Positions 55,702-63,575 of a stretch of 64,000 nt of DNA are shown piece after piece. Source of the stretch: Acidisoma sp. PAMC 29798 (GTDB lineage: Bacteria; Pseudomonadota; Alphaproteobacteria; Acetobacterales; Acetobacteraceae); the NCBI RefSeq assembly GCF_030252425.1, contig NZ_CP126994.1:1674001-1738000 (forward strand), read 5' to 3'. Under the pieces are notes generated by a model. The model saw only the letters and a program-made list of their open reading frames with translations. It made no database searches and was not told where the DNA came from. Numbering within the stretch: the first letter of the stretch is position 1; each line of letters opens with the position of its first letter. Position numbers and translations under genes: made by a program.

Positions 55702-56291
55702 GGGTGGCCAAATGGAAGCGGGCGGTTGCCGGTCTCGCCTTGCTTCTGGCGGCGTCGGTCAGTCTTTTTGCCTTGATGCAGGGCGGAGAAAGGCAGCCGA
55801 CCGCCAGCGTCGGCGGCCCGTTCCAGCTCGTGGATTCCCAGAAGCGCGTCGTGACGGACCGCGATTTCCGAGGTCACGATATGCTCGTGTATTTCGGGTA
55901 TACGTCCTGCCCCGATATTTGCCCGACGACCCTGGCCTCCGTCATCCAAGCCCTGAACCAGCTTGGCCCTCGCGGCGACGGCATCCAGCCTATATTCATC
56001 ACGATCGATCCCAAGCGGGACACGCCGGCGGTCATCGGGCGCTATGTCGCGGCCTTTTCCCCGCGTCTGATCGGCCTGACGGGCACGGCTGCGCAGATCC
56101 GGGCCGTCGAGGCGGCCTATCACGTCGTCGTCAGGCCCGGTGTCGCGTCGCCCGACGGGTTGGAGGCGATCGACCATAGCGCGGTCCTCTACCTCATGGG
56201 GCCGGATGGTGCCTTCCTGGCGCCGCTGTCACCCCAGGCGTCACCCGCCACACTCGCCACGGATCTCGCCCGCTTCATCCACGCGGAGTAA
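55698..56291 (+). CDS. sco: SCO1/SenC family copper chaperone
   Basis: 197 residues with an N-terminal anchor (AVAGLALLLAASVSLFALM) and a thioredoxin-like periplasmic domain. The copper-binding TSCPDICPTT (C71, C75) and the third ligand in AIDHSAV (H160) are present. It helps assemble the CuA site of cytochrome c oxidase. Start GTG at 55698, overlapping the copD stop; GTG at 55704 is possible. The stop lies near the opposite-strand tetR gene end, overlapping it by 17 bases. Confidence 0.92.
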   Translation: MRVAKWKRAVAGLALLLAASVSLFALMQGGERQPTASVGGPFQLVDSQKRVVTDRDFRGHDMLVYFGYTSCPDICPTTLASVIQALNQLGPRGDGIQPIFITIDPKRDTPAVIGRYVAAFSPRLIGLTGTAAQIRAVEAAYHVVVRPGVASPDGLEAIDHSAVLYLMGPDGAFLAPLSPQASPATLATDLARFIHAE

Positions 56292-56829
56292 GCGTCGCGA
56301 GACCGTCTACGAAGAGATCGAGAACCTGTCGGGCATGGTCAGGCTCAGCGGGCAGTCGTGCATCGAGCGTGAGTGTCGCGAGACCATGCACGATCGCCCA
56401 GGCGGCGGTGATCGCCGTTGGGGTCCGCCCGGGCACCATCTGCGCAATCCGGCGCGCCAACACGCCATAGGCCGTGTCGCCCCCGGGATCGCGGTCCACC
56501 TTTTCATACTCGGGCTCGGCGAACATCAATCGGAACAACGCCGGATGCGCGACCGCGAAGGTGATATAGGCGAGGCCTTGCCCGATCAGCGCGTCCCGAT
56601 CGGTGTCCGCGCGATCGGCGTCGAGCAGCGTGGCCCGCAGCATCGCGAAGCCAGTATCCGTGACGGCGCGCATCAAGGAGGCCTTGTCGGCGAAATGCCG
56701 ATACGGCGCCATGGCGGAGACGCCGGCGGCACGCGCCACGCCACGCAGCGTCAGCTCGGATGGGTGCTCGGTGAGAAGCCGCATCGCTTCCTGCACCAAA
56801 CGCGATCGTAAGTCCTGTTTGAGATCCAC
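56275..56829 (-). CDS. TetR family regulator
   Basis: 184 residues, GTG start at 56829. N-terminal HTH: LVQEAMRLLTEHPSELTLRG and VARAAGVSAMAPYRHFADK; the C-terminal domain is a WHG-like ligand pocket. Its gene is divergent from a DUF4188 gene, with two operators (56832-56875) between. A longer frame reaches 57204 but passes through that gene. Probably represses itself and the DUF4188 gene. Confidence 0.9.
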   Translation of the reverse strand: MDLKQDLRSRLVQEAMRLLTEHPSELTLRGVARAAGVSAMAPYRHFADKASLMRAVTDTGFAMLRATLLDADRADTDRDALIGQGLAYITFAVAHPALFRLMFAEPEYEKVDRDPGGDTAYGVLARRIAQMVPGRTPTAITAAWAIVHGLATLTLDARLPAEPDHARQVLDLFVDGLATLTPRG

Positions 56830-56831
56830 GC

Positions 56832-56875
56832 TGTTTACACCGTAAGCACGCCCTGTTATGCTTACAATGTAAACA
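56832..56875. promoter_or_regulatory. paired TetR operators
   Basis: Two near-identical palindromes, TGTTTAC-N3-GTAAGCA (56832-56848) and TGCTTAC-N3-GTAAACA (56859-56875), 27 bases centre to centre, filling most of the 57-base gap between tetR and the DUF4188 gene. Confidence 0.7.
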
Positions 56876-56886
56876 GAGGTATCGCC

Positions 56887-57363
56887 ATGAAGCAAGGTGT
56901 TGTGCGGGAAACGGTCGACCTCAGCGCCTATCCTGATCTGGTCATGGTGCTGCTGGGGTTCAAAGCGCATCGCCTGCGCGCGATCCCGGCGCTGTTGAGC
57001 CTGGGGAAAGGCTTCGCGGAGATCCAGCGCAATCCGCCGGATGGTCTCTTGGGGGAGGAGCGGTCCCTGTTTGGCTGGAACCATATCGGCTTCCGGCAAT
57101 ATTGGCGCGATCTCGACTCTCTGCATCACTTCACGCGATCGGCGCCCCATGCGGGATGGTGGCGTGACTTTCTGAAAGACACGCGTGGCGCTGGGTTCTG
57201 GCATGAGGCCTATAGTGCCAAGGGCGGCATCGAAGCCATCTACGTGAACATGCCCAAGCGCATTGGGCTCGCGGGTTTCGCCCCTGTTCGAGACCCGGTC
57301 GGTTCGCTGATGTCGAGCCGCGACAGGCTGCGCGCCGACGCGCAGGCACGATCTGCCGCCTGA
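56887..57363 (+). CDS. DUF4188 domain-containing protein
   Basis: 158 residues. Motifs RNPPDGLLGEERSLFGWNH, FRQYWRDLDSLHHFTRSAPHA and FWHEAYSAKGGIEAIYVNMP are those of DUF4188, related to phenylacetaldoxime-dehydratase/monooxygenase-like ferredoxin-fold proteins. A good AGAGGT ribosome-binding site precedes the ATG. Target of the divergent TetR. Confidence 0.85.
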   Translation: MKQGVVRETVDLSAYPDLVMVLLGFKAHRLRAIPALLSLGKGFAEIQRNPPDGLLGEERSLFGWNHIGFRQYWRDLDSLHHFTRSAPHAGWWRDFLKDTRGAGFWHEAYSAKGGIEAIYVNMPKRIGLAGFAPVRDPVGSLMSSRDRLRADAQARSAA

Positions 57364-57634
57364 TTGTGGATCGAGTTTCCCCTATTTCAGACTTGCGCTC
57401 TGGTTGAGATGAACGGCTGAGAGTGGCGCTGCGGCGTCGATGAGCGCTCTTTGAGTCGTGGCGCCCTAGGCCGAGGAGATCCAGCGCGATTTGATCCTAG
57501 ACTATGCCAGCAACCTCGCGCTTTATCCTGCTTTTCAGGCCTATTTCCGAACATACCCGTGGTGGAAATGAGGAGCGAAGATCTGCTCCAAACTCCTGAC
57601 GCATGAAAAACAGTCTGAGAGCGGAAACAGAAGC
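57364..57634. other. gap holding a hydrolase remnant
   Basis: Between the DUF4188 gene and the SLAC1-type gene. No intact gene; it contains the alpha/beta hydrolase fragment annotated separately at 57473-57571 and otherwise nothing recognisable. Confidence 0.5.
57473..57571 (+). pseudogene. alpha/beta hydrolase fragment
   Basis: A 32-codon open stretch ending LILDYASNLALYPAFQAYFR and a few more residues. This matches the region before the catalytic acid in many alpha/beta hydrolases. Frame is blocked by TAG at 57467 on the left and the hydrolase sequence is lost after the Arg-Thr-Tyr on the right. Remnant of a deleted gene. Confidence 0.55.
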
Positions 57635-58633
57635 ATGAGCGACAGCACAATCAGTGTCACCACCCACCACACAAAGTGGCGGTTCGATTATTTTCCCGTC
57701 GGCCTGTTCGGCTCCGTCATGGGCCTGACGGGACTTTCGGTGGCGTGGCGGTTGGCGCATCTGCGCTACGGCGCACCCGGCTGGGTGGCGGACGGGATCG
57801 GCACGGTCGCTGTCATCGCCTTCATCCTGATTGTGTTGGGCTATGGGCTGAAGGCCATCACGGCGCCCGACGCCGTGATGAAGGAGTTCCGTCATCCGAT
57901 CGCCGGCAACTTGTTCGGCACATTTCTGATCAGCCTCTTGCTGCTCCCCATCGTTTTGGCCCCGGTCGCCCTTGATCTGGCGCGGATCCTGTGGGTGGCA
58001 GGGGCGATCGGCATGTTTGCCTTCGCTTGGATGATGGTCAGCCGGTGGATGAGCGACCGTCAAGCGATCGCCCACGCGACGCCCGCATGGATCGTGCCCG
58101 TTGTGGGCGTCTTGGACGTGCCATTGGCGCTGCCTAGCTTGGGGCTACCCCCGATGCACGGCGTCATGGTGTTGGGCCTGGCTGTCGGCCTGTTCTTCGC
58201 CGTGCCGCTGTTTACGCTGATCTTCTCGCGGCTGCTGTTCGAGCCGCCGATGCCGGACGCGCTGCAGCCGACGCTGCTGATCCTGGTTGCGCCCTTCGCC
58301 GTGGGGTTCTCCGCCTATGCTGTCACCTCCGGGCAGATCGATCTCTTCGCGCAGTCGCTCTATATGCTGACGCTGTTCATCCTGGCGGTGCTGTTGGGGC
58401 GGTTGCGCAACCTGATCGCCTGTTGCCCGTTCCGGATGGCTTGGTGGGCCGTGAGTTTTCCGCTCGCCGCCTCGTCCATCGCGGCCCTGCGCGTCGCGGC
58501 GGCAGAGCCGGGACTGATCACGGACGTGATCGCGCTCGGCTTGCTGGCCCTCGCGACGATGGTGATCGCGGGGTTGCTCGTGCGCACCTTGGTGGGCGTC
58601 GCTCGCGGGGAGTTGAAGACGCTGACAACGTAG
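57635..58633 (+). CDS. SLAC1/TehA-type anion channel protein
   Basis: 332 residues, ten predicted helices. FPVGLFGSVMGLTGLSVAW near the N-terminus and FRHPIAGNLFGTFLISLLLLP are family signatures. SLAC1/TehA proteins pass anions such as chloride, nitrate or tellurite-related species. Starts at ATG 57635. Confidence 0.88.
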   Translation: MSDSTISVTTHHTKWRFDYFPVGLFGSVMGLTGLSVAWRLAHLRYGAPGWVADGIGTVAVIAFILIVLGYGLKAITAPDAVMKEFRHPIAGNLFGTFLISLLLLPIVLAPVALDLARILWVAGAIGMFAFAWMMVSRWMSDRQAIAHATPAWIVPVVGVLDVPLALPSLGLPPMHGVMVLGLAVGLFFAVPLFTLIFSRLLFEPPMPDALQPTLLILVAPFAVGFSAYAVTSGQIDLFAQSLYMLTLFILAVLLGRLRNLIACCPFRMAWWAVSFPLAASSIAALRVAAAEPGLITDVIALGLLALATMVIAGLLVRTLVGVARGELKTLTT

Positions 58634-58651
58634 CAGGCGGGGGATATTGGG

Positions 58652-58942
58652 TCATGAAAGCTCCTTCGGCGCGCTGGATGCGGCGTTCGGGCGCCTGATG
58701 AAGGTGACCGACGCATAGGCACCGATCCAGGAGCCCGCTGCCGCGAAGACGACGTAAATCCAATCCTGCGTATAGCTGATCACGGCGAAGGATGAGAGCA
58801 GATACCAGAGGCTGCTCCAGGTTGCGGCGGGCACCCGCTTTTGCCGCGCGATGGCGGAACTGAACATGACATAGACCGCATCCGTGGCGGCCGTCGCCAC
58901 TACGACGCCCAGCGCGGTCAGAGAATTGATCGCCAGGTGCAT
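58652..58942 (-). CDS. small membrane protein
   Basis: 96 residues, three hydrophobic helices (NSLTALGVVVATAATDAVYV, LWYLLSSFAVISYTQDW, VYVVFAAAGSWIGAYASVTF partly). Hypothetical; not a recognised family. Converges on the SLAC1-type gene with an 18-base gap. A longer open frame extends to 59242 but only this part reads like a membrane protein. Confidence 0.65.
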   Translation of the reverse strand: MHLAINSLTALGVVVATAATDAVYVMFSSAIARQKRVPAATWSSLWYLLSSFAVISYTQDWIYVVFAAAGSWIGAYASVTFIRRPNAASSAPKELS

Positions 58943-59162
58943 TATGTCTTCCTGTGGCGGCGGTGGAGTCCAAGACAGGGACAGAGTGCGGGCGAACCGT
59001 CTGTTGTCTGGAAGGGGGGCTCTAGACGGACGCCTGACGCGCAATGCCGGGCGGACGGTGCTTACCGCTGCGCACGCCTTCGTGACTCGGCCCACCCAGC
59101 GTGAGGCCGATGTCGCACTGGTCCAGGCCACATCGCGTGGCCCGAATGCCCCGCTTGGTCGC

Positions 59163-59363
59163 TTAGGAGCGACGCGCGACCAAGGTGACGTCCACCGGGC
59201 GCTCGCCCCACAACTCATCCAAAGTCTCGGATTTCGCTGCATAGGCGTGGGTGAGGGCCTTGTTCTTGGTGCGCAGGTTGGCGTTGGCTCGCTCGAGCTT
59301 TTCGACGCGCGCCATCAAGTCCGCTTTGGTCGAAGGAAGAACCGTTTTTTGAGGCCGCGGCAC
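59163..59363 (-). CDS. small coiled-coil protein
   Basis: 66 residues, GTG start preceded by GGAGAG. Residues ~15-50 form a heptad-like coil (ADLMARVEKLERANANLRTK). No known family. A palindrome (59377-59394) lies in its upstream region. Confidence 0.5.
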   Translation of the reverse strand: MPRPQKTVLPSTKADLMARVEKLERANANLRTKNKALTHAYAAKSETLDELWGERPVDVTLVARRS

Positions 59364-59376
59364 GTGCTTCTCTCCA

Positions 59377-59394
59377 TATCTTCTTTCGAAGATA
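59377..59394. promoter_or_regulatory. palindrome upstream of the coiled-coil gene
   Basis: TATCTTC-TTTC-GAAGATA, perfect 7-base arms, 14 bases before the GTG start and within an AT-rich stretch to 59460. Candidate operator or promoter hairpin. Confidence 0.4.
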
Positions 59395-59469
59395 AAACAT
59401 TGTTTACGAATTATATCCAGGACTAATAATGATGTAATTGATTGAGCCGTCGTCCTGTAACAGAAAACG

Positions 59470-59946
59470 TTACGGCATATTATCCTGAGCGGTCCGCTGA
59501 ACGGCAGTTGCCAGGAGAGACCGTTGTTCGGCCGTAAAGGCCACCGCCAAAGTGCAGGGGATATGGTGTACCGCGAGGTAAACCATGACCCAAAAAGCAG
59601 ACTCGTTCAGGATCGGCTTCGCTTTCAAGAGCTCTCGTGGCGAGAGCGGGCTCAGGTCCAACAGGTCATTGGCCGGCCATTTGGACTGGCTTCCGGGAGG
59701 AAGAGTGACCCTTGCCGGTTCACCAGAGGGTCGCGGTGCGACGCGGCCCTTGTGCGTCTGTGCCGCCTTGGTGAGGTGATGCTTGATGATCGCGGCCTGG
59801 GCAGCCGAGCGATCGATTGTATGGGTGATCAACGCGGACTGACGCCTCAACGCGTCGATGCGCGCCTGCAAAGCTACCAACTCGGCTCTGAGGCTTAGGA
59901 CATTGCCGATAACAGCGCCGAGGCGCGTATGCGTTTCAGGATCCAT
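59470..59946 (-). CDS. hypothetical protein
   Basis: 158 residues, helical N-terminus (LSLRAELVALQARIDALRRQ), a basic Pro-rich middle, and a hydrophobic C-terminal helix. No known family. No strong ribosome-binding site, so start is uncertain. Confidence 0.45.
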   Translation of the reverse strand: MDPETHTRLGAVIGNVLSLRAELVALQARIDALRRQSALITHTIDRSAAQAAIIKHHLTKAAQTHKGRVAPRPSGEPARVTLPPGSQSKWPANDLLDLSPLSPRELLKAKPILNESAFWVMVYLAVHHIPCTLAVAFTAEQRSLLATAVQRTAQDNMP

Positions 59947-60236
59947 TTTGGCATCCTGGCAGGTCTCGCGCTCTGCTCCAAGGTGATCGTGTGTGCGGAT
60001 GCCAGCAGCGCGCCGTTGCGGGCGATGCGGATGGCGGTTTTCAGAGGAAAAGGGGGGATATTCTGCAAAGGTCGATGTGGCATGTGGCGTCAGCGTTTCC
60101 GCGTGATCTGATTCACATCACATCGGATGTGTTGCCAATGTGATGGTAGAGGCAAGTCACATCACGCCGAGATGACAGTCAGCGATGACCGTTACTGCAA
60201 GGAGACGGCGCGGGCGTTCGCACACCGGCACGCCGC

Positions 60237-60650
60237 TTACTGGTAACTTCCGTCTGGAAGCCGACCATGAAACGCCGTGTTCCGGCAGTTGCCCCAGGGT
60301 CCGTGCCAATAGCCGGGAGGGCATCCATTTCCGGCCGCCGCAAAGCCGCCACCGGGCAGGGGCCCGCTATAGGGCGTGCTCCGGCATTCGCCCCATGGCC
60401 CACGCCACGATCCGGCAGCACAGCCGGTGCCATTTTTCACGTATCCGCCGCCTGGCGTCGGCCCGCTATAGGGTGTATTCCGGCATTCCCCCCACGGCCC
60501 GCGCCATGATCCGGCAGCACAGCCATCGGCCACGCGGACGAAGAGGTCGGACTGGCGATGGGACGATTGCAGCATCGTCGGCGACGATGCGGCCATCGCC
60601 ATCGGGGCAAGCCCGACAACCAAGGCGAGAGTCACGAGGAAGCCGCGCAT
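60237..60650 (-). CDS. secreted protein with three GC-x-GxxxGPxGxCR repeats
   Basis: 137 residues with a signal peptide ending MAMA. Then come three repeats of about 33 residues, each starting GCxxGxWxGPWGxCR and each with two cysteines; the first two also share TPYSGP and PGGG, which are replaced by TAFHGR and PDGS in the third. The pattern is related to the GCG_CRPN-type Cys/Trp repeat proteins of alphaproteobacteria. ATG at 60650 follows AGGA. Two cysteines per repeat suggest disulfides or metal binding. Confidence 0.75.
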   Translation of the reverse strand: MRGFLVTLALVVGLAPMAMAASSPTMLQSSHRQSDLFVRVADGCAAGSWRGPWGECRNTPYSGPTPGGGYVKNGTGCAAGSWRGPWGECRSTPYSGPLPGGGFAAAGNGCPPGYWHGPWGNCRNTAFHGRLPDGSYQ

Positions 60651-61445
60651 GTGGTTTTTCCTGACACGGTGCTTTGGAGCAACGAATTGCTCACGAAACA
60701 GAGTGTGCGATCCGGTCGGGAGCGGCAAGCCCCCATCGCGTATGTTGTCGTCGATCGGGAGGGAGGGTCGTCGCATGGTTTTCCAGGCGGTCAGCCGGTT
60801 GGGTTAAGACCTGGTCACGAAGAATGACAAACGCAGGTGTTCTTGGGATCGACGTCAAGTTCGTGACGACCTTGAAACGTCATATAGGTGAGCAGCACCC
60901 CGGCAGTGGTTGCTGCGATGGCGGCTGTCAGGGGTGTCTTCCGGTGCGGGGCGGCTTCCTTATGGTTCCAATCACCCGTAAGCAAAGTGTGGGACCGCGG
61001 TAGTCGGCGAGTCCCGCAGCAATGATAACCCTCACTGTCCGCAGGAGCGCTGCATTCCGACTTCGTGGCGCGCATTTTCCTTGGGGTCCGTCGATAGCAC
61101 TTCCATGCATGCTGGCCGGCGTCCAGCGCTGCGGAGGTAGCGACTCCTAGCCAAGCACAGTAGCGAAAATGATGGCGGAGCTCGATTCGATGGCGAGAGC
61201 GAGAAATTTAGAAGTCTTCGTCCTGATCCTAGATTACATCGGATCGGTGTCGTGTTGACGAGATCGGTACTCTGCAGCAATTTTAAATATGCCGAAGTGC
61301 CGCTCTTCATCGACATTCTGGGAGAGAAAGCAGTAAACTCCTATTATTTGGCGATAGGCACAACCGGGGAAGTCTTGATCAGAGGCTCAGCAAGAGCGAG
61401 CCTCAACGCGTCAAACAGAAAACCGTCTTCGTTTTTTACATTTAA
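60651..61445. other. intergenic, no gene called
   Basis: Almost 800 bases. A minus-strand open frame around 60815-60990 encodes a possible hydrophobic helix and an end reading CVCHSS but has no convincing start and is not called. No repeats, RNA or regulatory site were recognised. From about 61180 the base composition becomes more AT-rich than the rest of the window, as in the neighbouring membrane-protein gene and the DNA around the IS element. Confidence 0.5.
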
Positions 61446-62060
61446 TCAATGTGGCCGCGATTCTTTGAGTTCCTCCAGTGTAACATCCTTCCCAAACTCT
61501 GGATGGGTAGGAAACGCCTGCCTCATCGCACCGGATGCGGGAGCATTCTCTTCTAATTGGCGCCGAGCCTCAACCACAGCAATCTCGTGTCGGGTAGCAA
61601 GAGAACGCCGGAGTATCGCTGGTATTTGGCCGGCTCGCATCAAGATCACGAAAACAGAGCTTACTACTAAGGCTTGCCCAAACCGAGGGCCTACCTCGGT
61701 GACGAGGTAAGGGACTCGGTTCAATATACCGGGCGCATTAACAGCCAGAGCTACCAGCGCTCCGACGGCAACGGCGACACAACCAAAGAGGAGAAAGAGC
61801 GCATCCATTGCCGCTTTTAGCTCGGCCTCGAGCTTATTGATCGCGCTAACGGATCGTCCACCAGCCGCCATCGTATTAACGAGCAGTGAGATTGTCGGAA
61901 GAATGCTGGCTGAAATGAGGCCAAGAAACGTTATAAGCAACGTGCGAGCATCACCGGAAATGGTGCCTGGCGCTAACGCGGCTCCAACCACTATCGCAGC
62001 GAACAGCCCAATTGTTTCTAACTTTCGAAACTGCAATCTATCTTCCCCGCCGACGCCCAA
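61446..62060 (-). CDS. four-helix membrane protein beside the interrupted gene
   Basis: 204 residues. Two pairs of hydrophobic segments (IGLFAAIVVGAALAPG, LLITFLGLISASILPTISLL, then ALFLLFGCVAVAVGALVALAV and FGQALVVSSVFVILMRAG), a central charged helix (INKLEAELKAAMDALF) and a charged C-terminal tail. No family recognised. ATG at 62060 overlaps the interrupted gene upstream by 43 bases, so the two form one unit. Confidence 0.65.
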   Translation of the reverse strand: MGVGGEDRLQFRKLETIGLFAAIVVGAALAPGTISGDARTLLITFLGLISASILPTISLLVNTMAAGGRSVSAINKLEAELKAAMDALFLLFGCVAVAVGALVALAVNAPGILNRVPYLVTEVGPRFGQALVVSSVFVILMRAGQIPAILRRSLATRHEIAVVEARRQLEENAPASGAMRQAFPTHPEFGKDVTLEELKESRPH

Positions 62061-62334
62061 TCGCGCAGTGCGTTCACAATTTGTTCCATAGCATCCGTAG
62101 GGTCGAGAAGCGAACGATAAGTTGTGACAGGACGTTGGATAGACAGCTTTACGATGCCATTCTTTTCGCTCCCATTGCCGCGAAGCCCAAGGTCCGCTGG
62201 GTCAATATTTCTAAGCGCCTCATTGATCGTCGCTCGGGAAATTGGCTTCTTTTTTCTCTTTTCTTTGATGAAGACTCGGAAGAACCCTTCGATCCATCCA
62301 TCATTGGGCACTTCTGATTGAAGGCTGGCAAGCG

Positions 62335-62360
62335 TGAGCTGCTGCCGGTTTGGTGGACAC
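62335..62360. repeat. left terminal inverted repeat of the IS3 element
   Basis: 26 bases starting TGAGCTGCTGCCGG and ending GGTGGACAC, matching the right end 63550-63575 without mismatch. Confidence 0.95.
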
Positions 62361-62365
62361 GCACC

Positions 62366-63226
62366 TTAGCCTGACGCTTTGTTCCGCTCGAATTCCATAG
62401 GGCTGAGATAGCCGATGGTCGAGTGGCGTCGGCGTAAATTATAGAACCGTTCGATGTAGTCGAATACGTCGGCTCGAGCCTGGTCCCTCGTGCGATATAC
62501 CTTGCGGGCTGTTCGCTCAGTTTTCAGCGAGGAGAAGAAGCTCTCCATTGCCGCATTGTCCCAGACATTCCCTGACCGACTCATGCTGCAACTAACGTTA
62601 TGATCTGCCAAGAGCTTCTGGAACTGTTCACTGCTGTATTGGCTTCCCTGGTCCGAATGATGCATCAACGCATCTGGTTTGCCGCGGCGCCAGATCGCCA
62701 TCATTAACGCGTCGGCCACCAACTGAGCTGTCATCGTGACGCTCATCGACCAGCCCACGACACGACGCGAGAAAAGGTCAATGACGGCAGCCACGTAGAG
62801 CCAACCTTCTGCCGTCCAAAGATAGGTGAAGTCGGCGATCCACTTCTGGTTCGGTGCTGTAGCTACGAATTGGCGGTCCAGCACGTTGGCAGCCGCCTCG
62901 TTCCGCTCGCCCTTGTCGGATGGCAGGCCTCTGCGGCGCGGTCGGGCCCGTAAGGCTTGCTCGCGCATGAGCCGCTCAATGCGGTGCAAGCCACACACGT
63001 CACCCTCGGCCAGGACGTCATGCCAGACGCGCCGGGCGCCATAGGTCCGGTCGCTGCCGACGAAGCTGGCCTTGACGTGCGCGCCGAGAATTTCGTCGCT
63101 GCGTGCCCGAGCGCTGGGCGATCGGGTGAGCCAGGCGTGGAATCCACTGCGTGAGACACCGAGCGCCTCGCAAAGCCACCGCACCGGCCAAATCCCTCGA
63201 TGCTTCGCCACGAAGCCGAATTTCAT
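62366..63226 (-). CDS. IS3 transposase OrfB
   Basis: 286 residues, DDE integrase-type catalytic domain: WIADFTYL (first Asp), HHSDQGSQY (second Asp) and NAAMESFF (Glu), with DLFSRRVVGW between. The N-terminus has the HTH_21-type GVSRSGFHAWL. Made as a fusion with OrfA by -1 frameshifting at the A7 run, or from its own ATG at 63226. Confidence 0.95.
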   Translation of the reverse strand: MKFGFVAKHRGIWPVRWLCEALGVSRSGFHAWLTRSPSARARSDEILGAHVKASFVGSDRTYGARRVWHDVLAEGDVCGLHRIERLMREQALRARPRRRGLPSDKGERNEAAANVLDRQFVATAPNQKWIADFTYLWTAEGWLYVAAVIDLFSRRVVGWSMSVTMTAQLVADALMMAIWRRGKPDALMHHSDQGSQYSSEQFQKLLADHNVSCSMSRSGNVWDNAAMESFFSSLKTERTARKVYRTRDQARADVFDYIERFYNLRRRHSTIGYLSPMEFERNKASG

Positions 63227-63519
63227 ATCGACTCCCTCGCGAAGTAGGCCGCGGCTTTTTTTAGGATATCGCGCTCCGCCTTGAGCTTTGCGACCTCACG
63301 CCGCAGACGATCTATCTCCTGCTGATCCGGCTTGAGCTGGCCCTGGCCCGGAAATGCCTGCCCAGGATCCGAGGTAACCTCCTTGATCCATCGTCGCAGA
63401 ATGCTTTCGCCCACATCCAGGTCCCGGCTGGCCTGCACCAATGAAATCCCACGTTCATTAACTAGCCGGACCGCCTCCAGCTTGAACTCCCGGCTGAACT
63501 GTCGTCGCGTCATTTGCAT
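63223..63519 (-). CDS. IS3 transposase OrfA
   Basis: 98 residues with the helix-turn-helix RQFSREFKLEAVRLVNE to DLDVGESILRRWI and a C-terminal leucine-zipper-like helix (IDRLRREVAKLKAERDILKK). It binds the terminal repeats. Overlaps orfB by four bases. Confidence 0.95.
   Translation of the reverse strand: MQMTRRQFSREFKLEAVRLVNERGISLVQASRDLDVGESILRRWIKEVTSDPGQAFPGQGQLKPDQQEIDRLRREVAKLKAERDILKKAAAYFARESI
63256..63262 (-). other. A7 slippery site for -1 frameshifting
   Basis: Minus strand reads CTA followed by seven A and G. Shifting one base back here enters the orfB frame, which stays open upstream of its ATG (SRGLLREGVD), giving a single OrfAB transposase. Confidence 0.8.
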
Positions 63520-63549
63520 CCTCCAATCTCGCGAAACACCTTAATCTCG

Positions 63550-63575
63550 GTGTCCACCAAACCGGCAGCAGCTCA
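63550..63575. repeat. right terminal inverted repeat of the IS3 element
   Basis: Reverse complement of the left repeat; the following GCG repeats the three bases before the left end. Confidence 0.95.

Larger units (their letters stand above)
62335..63575 (-). mobile_element. IS3-family insertion sequence, 1241 bp
   Basis: Complete element: 26-bp perfect inverted repeats at 62335-62360 and 63550-63575 beginning TGAGCTGCTGCC, flanked by the 3-bp target duplication GCG (62332-62334 and 63576-63578). It carries orfA and orfB of an IS3-type transposase joined by a slippery A7. It is inserted into the gene at 62018-64000. Confidence 0.95.

Noticed and set aside
60815-61075. Minus-strand frame with a hydrophobic helix ending CVCHSS
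   Set aside because: No acceptable start codon with a ribosome-binding site and no recognisable family.
61252-61710. Plus-strand open frame over the end of the membrane-protein gene
   Set aside because: Its second half is the antisense of that gene and the first half has no support beyond being open.
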